64,000 bases of DNA. Origin: Rotaria sordida. Taxonomy: Eukaryota; Rotifera; Eurotatoria; Philodinida; Philodinidae. The notes under the pieces are model-generated. The model saw only the letters and a program-made list of their open reading frames with translations. It ran no database searches and had not been told where the DNA came from. Shown here piece by piece: positions 1 to 12,282 of the stretch. The first letter of the stretch is position 1; each line of letters starts with the position of its first letter. Location of the stretch: NCBI GenBank assembly GCA_905250125.1, contig CAJNOL010000080.1:66790-130789 (forward strand). The letters are read 5' to 3'. The position numbers were made by a program, and so were the translations under genes.

Positions 1-1023
1 TCACAGGAATTTGTACTTAATTATAAAAACACAAAGTCTATTTTGATCGACAAATACCGTCCCTTGAGTCAAATTATTGGAAAATATTGAATAGCTCACG
101 AATTTCAGAATAATTTTACGTTTTTCCAGTAATTTGATCCTAGCATCGTTATCTGTTGATGAAAATAGAAATAGTTTTTTTTTACAAAAATGAACATCAA
201 AACAAAGTTCTACAAAATGGACTATGCCAAAAAGTTTTTGGACGCATTTGTATGTTTTTTTTTGGTAGACTGCTGATGGAAGTAATCAGAAAAGAATCCG
301 GTCAAGTTCTATATTAATACAGACCGTGCTAGTGCTTTTTTTTTCTGTTTGGTGGATGATGCTCGCTAGAGTCTATTGGGTTCAAAATTTTCAGACTCGG
401 TCGAGTTGTAATTTAAAGCTCTTAATGAGAAATAATTGCTCCGAAGATACAAGATTTTTTTTCTTCGATTTTTTGTATTCGATGACTAGCGCACCCTACA
501 TAGTTCTTAGACGCCTAAAGCCTGTTGGTTCCAAAGTTTTCCTACCCGAACTCAACTTTACGAGCACTTTGTAATTTTAGAAATATTCGTTTAGTTTGAG
601 TATGAATGTCATTTATGAAATTTTGTTTATATTATGAATAACTTAAAATAATTTTAATTTCTTAGATCGTTTTAAACTTATTTTCGTAAAGATTTGTACC
701 ATTTTTTCCAAGCGTGATTCATACTAAGGACTCAAGAGAAAAGAAAGAAAAAAAGAAACATACCGTATTTTGATGGTCGAGAAGAAAAATATATATTTTT
801 TAATAACGCCTTGCAATAAAATAGCATATTTTGCACCAATTACAAAGGAAAGGAAAAAAGAAAAAAAATGCTTATCACATTTATTTAATAGCCAGACATA
901 ATATTCCTATTTTCCACATAAATACAAAAAACAACTCCATCTATCTCTCTCACAAAAATAGCAACATACAATCGATAAATAATCAAATTTGAGTAGAAAT
1001 AAAAAAGCCTATATCTTTTAAGC
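1..1023. other. AT-rich intergenic stretch
   Basis: No convincing gene is seen. Open frames here are short and lack conserved motifs. The stretch has many A or T runs and ends in the leader of the LRR gene. Confidence 0.6.
1015..1023 (+). promoter_or_regulatory. candidate 3' splice acceptor at the LRR gene start
   Basis: A T-rich tract ending in AG (1021-1022) lies one base before the ATG at 1024. It could close a 5'UTR intron or be a spliced-leader trans-splicing site; bdelloids are known to trans-splice a leader onto many mRNAs. Inference from position and sequence only. Confidence 0.4.
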
Positions 1024-2977
1024 ATGCAAGCCAATTTTATGTATATTTCTAAAGAAGTAATATCTAAATCTAATAGAAATATTCCATCTCTTGTTACATT
1101 ACCTGTCGAACTTGTCTATTGTATTCTCGACAGTCTCGATATGTTAACAATACTCTTATCATTCCGCAATGTTTGTACAAGACTCAGTAACATTACGAAT
1201 ACTTATCATCGATATAAAGTAAGTTTCAGATTGGCTTTACAATTTGAAAATCATTCTCAATCTCCTGATTTATCAAGATGGAGATAATGAAAAAAGATAA
1301 TTCATATTTTCTACAATTCAATGCTTTAAATCTTTATTTAATCTCTTATATAGACATTTACCATATTAGATCTTACTCATCATAAGCTCAATGAACAACA
1401 ATTTCAATGTCTAGCCAATACCTTACGAAATAATAAAGTACGATAAGTATTCTATTCAAAAATATTATATTTATCTTTTTTGTTCTTTTTATATAGACAT
1501 TAACAGAGATTCATCTTCGATGTAAGCAAATCGATAATCAAAAGACAAAAGATTTAACTGATGCATTAAAAACTGACACTGTAAGATTATTATATTTATT
1601 TCATTCTTATATTTATCATTCAATATTAGACACTCATAACATTAGTCCTTTCGAATAATGCAATAGGTACTGATGGTGTACAATATTTAGCTAATTTATT
1701 AAATAATAACAAAGTAAAACTAATTTTCTATTGATCAATCGAACATTTTATCTGTATGATTTAACATAGACACTAATGAAACTTGATCTTGGATGCAATA
1801 AAATTGGCTCTGAAGGTATACGATATATAGCTAATGTCTTACATAATAATCATGTAAGATAAATTTTCTTTTCTTCTATTTCATATCTACCTTTGAAATT
1901 CTTTCAGACATTGACCATTCTAAATCTTGAAATTAATAATATTGGTAATCAAGGTACACAATATCTAACAAATGCTTTAGAAAATAATACAGTATGAAAA
2001 GTTTGATTTATCAATTAAATATTTATTTCTATTCATCGATATAGACACTTACGATACTGATGCTTTCTAATAACTGTATCGACCATGAAGGTGCACAATA
2101 TCTTGCTAATATGCTTTGCAAAAACAAAGTGAAATAAAGTTTCTATTTATTTATTTTTGTATTCATTCTAATTATTCTATATAGACATTATTAACATTGA
2201 TCCTTTCTGATAATAGAATCGGTTCTCAAGGAGTAAAATATCTAGCTAATGCATTATGCAATAACAAAGTAATGAGATCAATTTTGTATTAATGAATCTT
2301 TTATCAATCTTTTTTTAAAGACGCTTACCAAATTGCATCTACGATTGAATAGAATTAATTCTGATGGAGCACAATATCTCGCTGAGGTTTTATATAATAA
2401 CAATGTGAGATAAATTTTGTAGTGAGAGTAGTCTAAATATTTTTGTTTATTCAATCTAGACATTAACAGAACTTTATCTTGGATGGAATGATGTTGGTAA
2501 CGAAGGAGTAAAATATTTAGCAAATGCATTATATAATAATCATGTAAGATATGTTTTTTTTTTCTATTGATTTATCTAATATTTTCCATAATCATTCTAT
2601 ACAGACACTTCATATTCTACATCTCGAATATAACAATATCGATTGTGTGGGAGCACAATATCTTGCTAATGCTTTACAGAAAAATAAAGTAAAATAAATA
2701 TTCTATTGATTAATTTAATCATTTCATCTTTTTAGACATTAATACAACTTTATCTTGCATGTAATAAGATAAAAAATCAAGGTGCACAATATTTATTTAA
2801 TATTTTGAAAAATAATCAAGTAAGTCTAATATTTTTAATGATTTATTCAATATTTATATTATTATCATCTTTTTCAAACAGACATTAACCATTATAAATA
2901 TTCAATCAAACGAAATTGATTTCCATGATATTCAATATTTAACAGATACATTAGAAAAACAAAGAATTCAATTTTAA
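1024..2977 (+). CDS. F-box-like N-terminus plus 12 leucine-rich repeats (NLRC3/RNI-like LRR protein)
   Basis: Thirteen exons: 1024-1218, 1354-1437, 1497-1580, 1630-1713, 1770-1853, 1908-1991, 2045-2128, 2185-2268, 2321-2404, 2460-2543, 2605-2688, 2736-2819, 2882-2977; 404 aa. Exon 1 (65 aa) carries LPVELVYCILDSLD, followed by a VCTRL segment, which resembles an F-box. Exons 2-12 are each exactly 84 nt, phase 0, and each encodes one 28-residue repeat of the form TLxxLxLxxNxIxxxGxxYLAxxLxxN, the ribonuclease-inhibitor-type LRR. Exon 13 holds the last repeat and the stop. All introns have GT-AG ends; apart from the first (135 nt) they are 47-62 nt. Similar F-box plus LRR proteins are abundant in bdelloids. 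Likely a protein-binding scaffold, perhaps an SCF substrate receptor; the partner is unknown. No NACHT domain is present, so it is not a full NLR. Confidence 0.85.
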
Positions 2978-5152
2978 TACAAATAACAAATAATGAAATA
3001 TCATTACAATATTAAATTTTTGACAATGTTCAAAAAGAAAAATCAAATATATAATGAGACTACAAGAGAATTGATTATTACGATGTGATATGGCATAATA
3101 TGTCGCCTATAATATAATTATATTTTATATTCGATTTATAATTCAAATGCACATTATATATTATTTTTATTCATTATGAACTTTTTTATTTTGCGTCTAA
3201 CATGACATATTTTAATAGGACTTTCTCAATATTAAAAGCTCATATTTTCCAGAGAAAAAATACAATTTCCAGAATACTCAGATAATCCTACCTTCTTGAA
3301 AGCAGAACAAATTTTCTTTTTACGAATAAAATAAATTGAACAAAGAATTCTTAAATCTATAATTGATTTCATTAATAATAGCATGTATAGAGATATAAGC
3401 TAATTGGCTTAGTCGCCACTGCCAACGCTCCAGCCGTCGGAATATAAAAATTAATACTAAATTTTTGAAAATAACCGTCATCGAAAACTTTTAGCTGCTG
3501 AATAATGTATCGGCTTGCATATCTAAGCATGTATAAGGAGTGAAAATTGGGAGAATTTATAATAAAATTCATAGATCTAATTATAGAAAAAAAGTTTAAT
3601 TGAATTATAAGACTTGTGCCTATGAACCTCTTTATCCTAGGTCTACTAAAATTAGTCAATAGAAACAACTTGGTCGATACAGTAATACAAAAAAAAAGAA
3701 ACATCAATGCAGATGAATAAACTAAACCGAGACCAAAAAAAACAAAAAACTCTTAGTACCTATCGAATTGATGAAAATTTACTATTATTCTTAAAAAGCA
3801 CACTCCTTAATTCAATTTGTTCATATTGAGAAACTATGTTGAGTTTTATAAAAATCTTTGATTAAGAAAGAACTTTGATATTTGTCACTATCGCTTTCTT
3901 CTAAATAATCAACAGTATTAATAGTAATCTCCTAGAGAGTCATGTGAATTAACAAAAAAAAAGATGTCAGCAACTGTTCTTCGATGAATTATTATGTATA
4001 CTAGCGATAATTAATCATTGCTAAGTATCGACATGATAAAAAAAACAAAATCTATATTCGAATTTTACTTTGAACAAACAAAATTTGTACCATATAGAAA
4101 TCTCAACATCCCTAATAACGTAGCATCAGGATGATTTGCAAGGACATACTTTTTTTTTGATATACATAAATTCACAAAATATCATGTAATTAGAAAAGTT
4201 GAACTAAGATAAAAGTATTTTAATCATCGCATACATCTACGTCATTTGATATACACAGTCAAAACTAACATTCGATATAAAAATAAAACTATCCAAAAGT
4301 TCATTATTATGTATTAAAGTTTGCTTGAAATGGTTGATTCAATAGTAATAAGTGAAGCATTACTGACTATCTCACTATAAAAAGAAACTGAAATTAGTTA
4401 TTATAGTAATAAGATCTTCTATGGTACTACAAATTCAAATAATTCTTCTTTTCGTCAAGATGAAAGAACTGAAGCAATAATGTTAATTTTGTTTTTTTCC
4501 TGCCTCTTAAAAGTAAGAATGACTTTGGAAAGTAGTAGATGTTCATTTTTGTTTTAAAACGTGCTTCTATAAAAATTAGAAGACTGATATTTTTTTATTT
4601 AGCATTAGTGGAAGGTTTTATTTAAAACGCTTTTGTTCTTTTTGTTATAAATTAGTAGAAATAGAACACGACTTTTTTTAAAAAGTCAAGGAAGTCTTGA
4701 ATATCAACATTATATTACTATATAACTGGCTAGTATGTGAGAACAGTGACTTATTGAAATAGATCAATAAACATATAGACAATGGCAGTCACAATCTTTT
4801 GCTCGGCATAATTGTGCTAGTGGCGTAAGCAGAAGATCGTGGATGGTAGAGTAGTGCCTTGCGATCTTAGGAAATTCTCAGCCTCTATCGGTAAAAATAT
4901 TCCACTGTAAATTTGAATATCTAAATTTTTTTCCTGCAAAAATTGAATTTTTCTTTTTTATTAAAAATTTAGAGAAAAATTCTTATACACAATCAGTCTT
5001 GATGGTAAATACTTTTTTTTCTTGTCAATGATTATTAGCCATATCTGATGTTACATTTATTGGTATTTCTATTATCACGACATAATATTTATTGTTGAAA
5101 TAACAACATCAAATATAGAGGAAGGTAAATACTATGAAAAGGATGTTTTTTT
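2978..5152. other. intergenic, no gene recognised
   Basis: About 2.2 kb of AT-rich sequence with only short motif-free frames. A reverse-strand frame at 3372-3707 has no recognisable domain. Nothing else is supported. Confidence 0.55.
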
Positions 5153-5422
5153 CTATTTATTGAATAAACTGCGACCATATTTAGTATTACCAAAACGTCG
5201 TTGTTGTTGAAATAGTGATGGATCATTAAGAAAATTTCTAAAATCACGTTCATTAAGACGTTCGTATTGTGTTTGTTCAATATCATTATTTGTATCATCC
5301 AATGATAATGGATAAGATTGAAAATATCTTCTAGACAAAAAATTATGAGGAATAGCTTGTTGTTGATCAATACGAATAATTAAAATTAATAATAAATAAA
5401 TGAATATTGCTATATATTTCAT
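5153..5422 (-). CDS. small secreted protein, candidate neuropeptide precursor
   Basis: Single exon, 89 aa, ATG at 5422 and TAG at 5153. Residues 1-23 form a strong signal peptide (basic Lys2, then a run of Ile/Leu/Tyr) that would be cut after about Ala23. The rest is hydrophilic and rich in Gln, Asn, Asp and Arg. Dibasic RR pairs occur at 31-32 and 75-76. The tail after the second pair reads FGNTKYGR then SLFNK: cleavage after RR76 and at R84, with Gly83 as amide donor, would release FGNTKY-amide. Signal peptide, dibasic sites and a Gly-Arg amidation site together are the layout of a neuropeptide prohormone. I do not recognise the peptide family, and the peptide is present only once. It could instead be another small secreted protein. 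Confidence 0.5.
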   Translation of the reverse strand: MKYIAIFIYLLLILIIRIDQQQAIPHNFLSRRYFQSYPLSLDDTNNDIEQTQYERLNERDFRNFLNDPSLFQQQRRFGNTKYGRSLFNK

Positions 5423-5857
5423 TATATATTGTTGTATATTACTCGAATGTTGACAAAAACAAAGTTTATTTTAATAATCTATAAAAAAAAAAGTTAATTA
5501 TTTTAAATGATTAATGAAAGAATAAACTTTCTTCTGTTGTCAATATTTAAATATTTTTCCTACAGAAAAAAAAAATTAAACATCATAGAGAAAGAATTTA
5601 ACATTTACTTTATAATACTAATTAAAATTTAAATATCAAATTTATTTAGGATTCTCTCATTGGTAATCGGACTTATCGTTGCGAGATCTTTTCTGGGTGT
5701 GTGTATGTTTTACAACATTTGACGACATTGAAGATTTTATATTTATAAAAGCGGAAACTTTTTTTTTTTATAGATAACTTTATTTTACTTACTTGAGGCA
5801 GTCAATAAACTCTATGAAGGTATTTCTCTATAAGTCATTTTGAAGACGAGAGAACAT
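5423..5857. other. intergenic, upstream of the small secreted protein
   Basis: AT-rich; no gene or clear repeat seen. Confidence 0.5.
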
Positions 5858-7530
5858 TCCTAATCGTTGAACACCCAGCGAATTCATAGTCTGTCCCTAT
5901 GTAGGTTTCAGTGAGACTAGTAGAAGCCAAAAAAAAGGATTCATGTCGGTGCCTTGCTCTTTCGAGGTTAGGATCATTTTACTGAATTTTCTGTCGTAGA
6001 GGCAAGTCAAAGATTGAATGGTATAGATTTGTGTTTATTAAATTATTCTGACAGTACGATTTCTTTTCGAGATAATCAATCATGAAAAGAGTGGGTGTTC
6101 TAATTTTTATCCAGACGTTATGAAAGTTTCTTGATTGTTTTTTGATTGTTATATCGAGAAGAAATAGTATTATCAGAATAATTTAATAAATATGATATTT
6201 ACACTTGGATAGGCGTGGCACTTTCACTTTCACAAAGAAAAAGAAAGAAAAGCTTTTGCTTTCTTTTCTTTTTAAGGAAAGGAAAGTTACAACCTTTCAT
6301 ATTGTTAGAACTTGACAGTATCTATCTTATCGATCACAAGTAGAATAAAACAATCATTATAATAACAATAGATCTAATGAATCTTTGTAAGGTTTTCTCA
6401 TTGTTTCTTACAGTAAGAAAAAAATATATTAAGCACCATCTTTGAGTTCAGACCTCGACTAAATGTTTGATGTTTATAAATAAAAGAAAAATTTTCTTTT
6501 CTTTTTGTCTCAAGTGCTTTGTATAAATTTCATGTAAATTCAAAATAATTAACAAATTTTTTACAGTTTTAAACGAGATATTATATGTTCATACATGATA
6601 TATATGCTATGTAATTAATCTAACTATCGTAATATCAAGAAAATAAATCTATAGAACGAGAAAATTACAACACATGGATAAGTTTGTACTGTCCTTTTCA
6701 TAATAGAAAGTATGTCTGTAGAAGTTGAATAGCTCTGGAATGTAATCAGTTGGCGATCTGTGGTTTTCTAACATCTCCTTGCTGTAGAGACTCGGAAAAG
6801 TCCAAAAACATTTGTTTTGTTAATTTTTGTCTGTCAACTTTTGACATATCTGGAGAAAAAAACAAACATTACCACGAGATCCAGCATGCGAAATAACTTA
6901 TGTTTTCTTGCAAATCGGAGTTAAAAAAAACAACTTCTGGAGATCCCGACGCGTGAAATCCAGCACTCGAAAGGAAAAGCAAAAAACAATGCAGTTTGTG
7001 GAGCAGATCCTGCATTACAAGATAGATGAATTTGAGTAAGAATTAAAACTTTCTTGATTAGCAAGGTGGTTTTACGCACATCCTCTCAGGAAATCTTTAG
7101 AATCATCTTTCAAAAATTTTGAATTTCGCATAGATTGATATCCTCTGGTGTCCACTTCCGATTGGTGAAAACAAAAGGTCATCAACTGTTTACATTCCAG
7201 AGCTATGTAACTTCTTCCAACACACATTATATTTTGAAAAGGACAGTAATTACATCTGAATAACAAACGCCTATTCTTCTACCCAGGGTAAGATTTGAGA
7301 AAAAACAAAAAAATCTATTCGACCATTAATTCTCATTACATAAAACTACATAGTTTATCCCTATCGGCATATATACCATTCAATCTATGAATAGTTGACT
7401 TGTCCCTATCGTCGACAATTCAGTAAAATGATCATAACTCTGAAAGGAACAAGATATAGGACGCGAATCTTTTTTGTTTTGTTTCTACTAATGTCACTGA
7501 ATTCTCCATATGAAAAGAAACGTGAATATC
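5858..7530. repeat. large imperfect palindrome (foldback element), interrupted
   Basis: Segments on the left recur reverse-complemented on the right in mirror order. About 5880-6035 pairs with about 7370-7520 (shared core AATTCAGTAAAATGATC and GATTGAATGGTATA). About 6675-6745 pairs with about 7188-7255 (shared cores ACATTCCAGAGCTAT and GAAAAGGACAGTA). The left arm is longer because it carries extra DNA around 6034-6660, including a small inverted-repeat element. No coding potential is seen. A foldback-type non-autonomous transposon is the best guess. Confidence 0.6.
6034..6190. mobile_element. MITE-like element with ~47-nt terminal inverted repeats
   Basis: About 47 nt at each end match as inverted repeats with a few mismatches. 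Both begin TTTATTAAATTATTCTGA and continue to a shared ATTTCTT, TCGA and ATAA pattern. The element is 157 nt, has no frame, and sits in the left arm of the larger palindrome, so it probably arrived later. Confidence 0.6.
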
Positions 7531-10282
7531 TCTTTAATCGTTCAACTGGTTGACATAAAGTTTTTATAGTTTCACTTCATATTTATTGAAATTTTATTTC
7601 ATATAAATTTGTTTCTTAATAGATCACTTATAAATGCAATGCAAAAATATGGGAAAAAAAGAATCACATAAAATTTAGTTTGAAATGTTTTTGATCTTCT
7701 TGTGCATTTTTAGTTTTAACTTAACAAGATCTTTAACACATGTCATGAAATTATTATACAATCTTAAACAAGTATTTCCTAGTGTAAGTCATATTAACTT
7801 CTACTTGATATTATATCGAAAACAAAGTTTTTATGAAACACGATTTAAAAGAAGTGTTGAAATATACGGGTGGAAATTTGAACTTTCTCCCCATCGAGAC
7901 AGATACAATCACGAGATCAAATTTCACTGCGGGATTAATATGATAATTATCCTTTACTTTTCTTTCATATTCACTGCGATTAATATCTTTGATCGTCGAC
8001 ATCTATTAACAGTAGATTGAAATTCATAAACCGAAATATATATTAATTAATCTCTTTGTTTTTTTTTATAATGCTAACATTTCTATCGTGTTTCATATTT
8101 TAATCCTGCAAGGATCGCACAAATAACTTTTTCTCCTCTCTATAATTTCCCTTGATAAAGAAACAAAATTGAAATTTTTTGTACACAATATTTATTATGT
8201 TCTGTTCTCTTTAGACTTATCGATCTATGCGTACAGAATTAATTTAGTAGAATATAATTAAGAAAGAATCGAATAAGATAAAATAAAATAAAATTGGAAA
8301 AGAAATGTGTATTTGATTTTTTGATTAGGATGAGCGATAACGTATATATGACTATCAATATTCTATGTGCTATTATTAAAAAAATGGAAACTATTCGATC
8401 TTTTAATTAAAGAAAAGTTTTAGTAAAATATGATTTGATCCTACCTATGGGATGTTATTGAGTCTTATTCTGGTTCATGTAACGCAATAAAACAAATACT
8501 TGCCAGAGTATAATTATAAAACTAATTTGACTCGAAGTATCAACCAAAGTTTCATGCAATTTCAGTTTTTCCAATTATTTATTTTCTATTATAATTATCA
8601 ATAAAATGACACTCAAACTAGTATCGATAACTGTATTAAATAAAAAGAAGATGCATTCCTTGAGAAACAACGTTGGAATGTATGCTACAAAAAGTAAATC
8701 AATTATCTATATCAGAAATGAATACACCTTATTTTAACTATCGATTACTATATTACATATCTTACAGATAATTTATTTTGTATCATTTTCAAGTACAACA
8801 ACTAAAGTTCTCAATAATGACAAAAAGAAATGTAGGATAATCTTAATTCAGTATTTTAATGGCACAGTCGTCACAGGAAATAAGTATAAAAAATTATGAA
8901 CCTGTGGAGTTTCATCATCACCATCTTAATATATAATGGATACTATTAATAAAAAAAGATAGAAAGATGAAAAAGTATTTGCTAACAAAAGTAATAGAAA
9001 GAAAAAAATAAGGGAGAATATGTCACAGACCAAACAAAAAAAAACAATTGTTTTTTTTATAAAAGCATTTTTGTTCTTTTACGTTGACTGAATTAATAAA
9101 ATGTTATTTAGTTGTTCAAGGTTATTTCCGACAATCATCTCTGATTTGTATGCAAAGAGTGATAAGAATACTATACCATCTTGTTGATTTCTTCATTTAT
9201 AAAGAACTTTAAATCTTCAGATCTAGACATGGAGGAGATCCTTTTTCGAGCTTTCCCGAAAACTGTTTGACAAAAATTTGTGAAACTTTCAAAGAAGATA
9301 AATTTCAATGATCAGAATAAAAATTGTCTTAGACGGCTAGTCTCAAAATGCTTTGTTCTTGGACGAACAAGAGCTAAAAATCACCTACAATTCTTCCTAT
9401 CACTAAAAGTTCGCACTACATTTTTCAAGGTTAAATAGAATGACATTCATCTTGTAAAATCTGAAAAGCTTTGTAGACACAATCTCTCTAATAGAGAAAA
9501 GAAAACCTTCACTTACTCTAATTTGACTATTATTAATCGTACCGTATAAAAGAAAATGAGTTCAACTTTGTGAAATTTTGATTTCTGAGAAATATACACA
9601 GAGAAAATTACGCTCTTTGTCTTTTTTTTTAGCATAAAATGGAAGTTTCTGTATGCTTTGAAATCTCAACGTGTTCTCATTCGAGTTGACACGATTTACT
9701 GTCCGTTGATTATTTTTTCAAATTTAATTGCTTTTTATTTCACTGGAAAAATTAATTTTTGCTACTAAGAATTTACAGTCTATTACTTGCATAACAATAT
9801 ACTCTAATTAGTCATTTTCTTGTATGATGGTTTACTTTACATTAGTTATTTGAATGAAAAGAAATGAACAAACGAATAACTAAAATAGTTTAGGAGTTCG
9901 TTAGGATAATTGTCGTCCACATGCCCTCATCTCCATTCTACATACTAATCCTTAAACATCACACCATGCACTTTGTCCTCATTTCTCTTTGTCAAAATAA
10001 TCAACGAAAAGGAAATCACGTACTCATCTAATTATATAGAGAGCTTTTAAATCTACATAGTGAACATAGAAAAGAACAACGAAAAGTTTTCAATCGAGAA
10101 AAAGGAATATTGTTTGAAATGATTCTTTAACTCATGTAGATTTGAGATTTTCTAAAAATCAAAAAATCTTCTGAAACATCTTATTTTAATAAATGTTACC
10201 ATTCTTAATATATTCATCTTACACCCATCCTTATATTTTTTTGTGATGACAACATATATTATTTTATGAAAGAAAAAATACT
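7531..10282. other. intergenic, no gene recognised
   Basis: AT-rich, with one ATTTT/AAATA-type simple run near 8275-8295. A 111-codon frame at 7685-8020 begins with a hydrophobic stretch but has no recognisable domain, and its reverse strand is equally open, so it is not called. Confidence 0.5.
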
Positions 10283-11259
10283 GTGAGATATATACAGTCG
10301 AGCATAATTGAAATTATACCCTTTGATTTTTTTTCATTTTTTATTACTAAATGTTTTTTATCTACCAATCTACTATATATAGGAAGAAAGCCCGAACGCG
10401 CTAAATCTTTTGATCTACTTACATTGAACATCAAATGCAGTTTAAAGTATAAAAAGCGCATTGGAAGAAAACGTGACATTTCTTTTTTTTTCAAAGTTTT
10501 CATGTTGTAGCATCTTTTATTTTGTATATATCTCAGGTTAATTAAATGATAAAACTTTGAATCTTTTTTAAAAGATGCGCCATGAAAAGCTCTACAAAAG
10601 CTGTATGATCAAATTTCTTTTTACTTGTTCTGATAGTTTTTCTTATACTCACAATGAACAACTTACATGGCAATGTCGCGACCCATCACGTCTGAAAATA
10701 CTTCAAGGACTTTTCTGAATCGCTATACGATTTGATCTATACAAATTTTGTAGAGCTTTCGACGGCACATCTTTTAAAAGAAAATTCAATATTCCATCAT
10801 TTTTCTAAGTCAAGATGTATGCAGAACAGAAAAGTCTTCCAACATTTTCAGTATGATCGGAAGTGGTACCGAAATGTAAGATGTTCATTGTGAGTATAAG
10901 TAAAACTATCGGAACAAATAAAAAGAAATTTGATCATACAGCTTTTGCAGAGCTTTTTATGGCGCATCTTTTAAAAAAAATTCAAAGTTTTATCATTTAC
11001 TTAAACCGAGATATATACAAAATAAAAAATGCTACAACACAGAAAATTTGAAAAAAAAAGAAATGTCACGTTTTCTTCCAATGCACTTTTTATACTTTAA
11101 ACTGCATTTGATGTTCAATGTAAGTAGATCAAAAGATTCAGCGCGTTCGGGCTTTCTTCCTATATATAGTAGGTTAATAGATAAAAAACATATAGTAATA
11201 AAAAATAAAAAAAAAAAATCAAAGGGTATAATTTCAATTGTCCTCGACTAAATATACAC
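10283..11259. repeat. 977-nt palindromic element with 386-nt arms
   Basis: Left arm 10283-10668 and right arm 10874-11259 are inverted copies of equal length with few mismatches. Shared stretches include TCTTTTGATC, GCGTTCGGGCTTTCTTCC read on the right, and TCATTGTGAGTATAAG. Weaker inverted pairing continues into the 205-nt centre. The centre also holds a diverged direct copy (about 10731-10821) of a block in the right arm (about 10930-11024). Frames in the two arms read the same peptide only because the arms are copies. No transposase is seen. Likely a non-autonomous foldback transposon or a recent inverted duplication. Confidence 0.8.
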
Positions 11260-12282
11260 ACATATTTTTTTAATTTTACAATTGCACCTAGAAATTTTCA
11301 GAAAATAACAGTAATTAAATTAAAACAACGAACATTTACATGTAGAAATCTTTGACAAGTAGTTCTAGTAATAGTGAAACTCTATTATGTCTTGAAGAAT
11401 TTTATATTGAATAAAAGAATGTTATGGAAAAAAATAAAGAAAAGTTAATTACTGGTTATTCTTATGAAGTTTCAATGATCTTAAGGCAACGTTTCCATAT
11501 TTTTGTTTGTAATCAAACTTATTATACAATCATATTTCCTTAATTATTTAATTTATTTTTCGACTATTTCCACCTCTGCAATATACATCTCTATTCGTGC
11601 GTGTCTTTCCTATTAAGGGCTTTAAATGATATTTTAAATTGACTAGAAATTAAGTTGATAACTACTTTAACAGAAGCACAAAAAAAAAGAAGTAATAAAA
11701 GTGATGAGGCAATATCAAAGAAATTAAATAAATAGTTTTTTATTGTTACATCATTACTGAAGATTTTTATATCAAATAAACTTAATTTAAATTTAAACTA
11801 ATTTTAATTTGTTTTTCTATTCTTCTTATCTTTCTACACATAGAATTCACATTTTTCATTGACATTAGATGTTAATTTATGGCAAAAAAAGAATCATTTA
11901 CATCAAAAGAGATTTTTCTTTGATTTTGTACTTTATCTGTGTCATATAGATTTACCCAACTAATGTCGAAATATATGTTACAGAAGAAATTAGAACACAG
12001 GAAAAGGACCATTTTGTGACCATCTTCATTTTTCCTCGATTCATAGCTTATCTGATATAGAATTGTTTGGCAACAAAATAAATTGATTTCTGAAGGATCT
12101 GGACGCATTTTTACTCAAATCGTTGATATTCACGTTTGTATCATTAATACATTATTCACATATGGAAGCGTGGCTTGTATAAATTTTCTCATACTAAGAC
12201 CTTTCCAGCTGAAAATTATGTCAATCAATAGTCCATTCTATAGTCTTTCTCTAGTAAAAATTTCAGCTCGGACGGTCGAAGC
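11260..12282. other. intergenic, no gene recognised
   Basis: AT-rich spacer between two palindromic elements. Short frames on both strands at 11872-12322 lack motifs. Confidence 0.5.

Noticed and set aside
3372-3707. Open minus-strand frame of 111 codons
   Set aside because: No domain, no signal peptide, and low-complexity AT-rich codon use; length is not surprising in this composition.
7685-8020. Frame with a hydrophobic N-terminus, possible secreted protein
   Set aside because: The opposite strand is also open, no motif is present, and codon use does not resemble the confirmed exons.
10264-11251. Two frames encoding nearly the same 65-residue peptide on opposite strands
   Set aside because: They match only because they lie in the two arms of a palindrome; there is no sign of coding selection.
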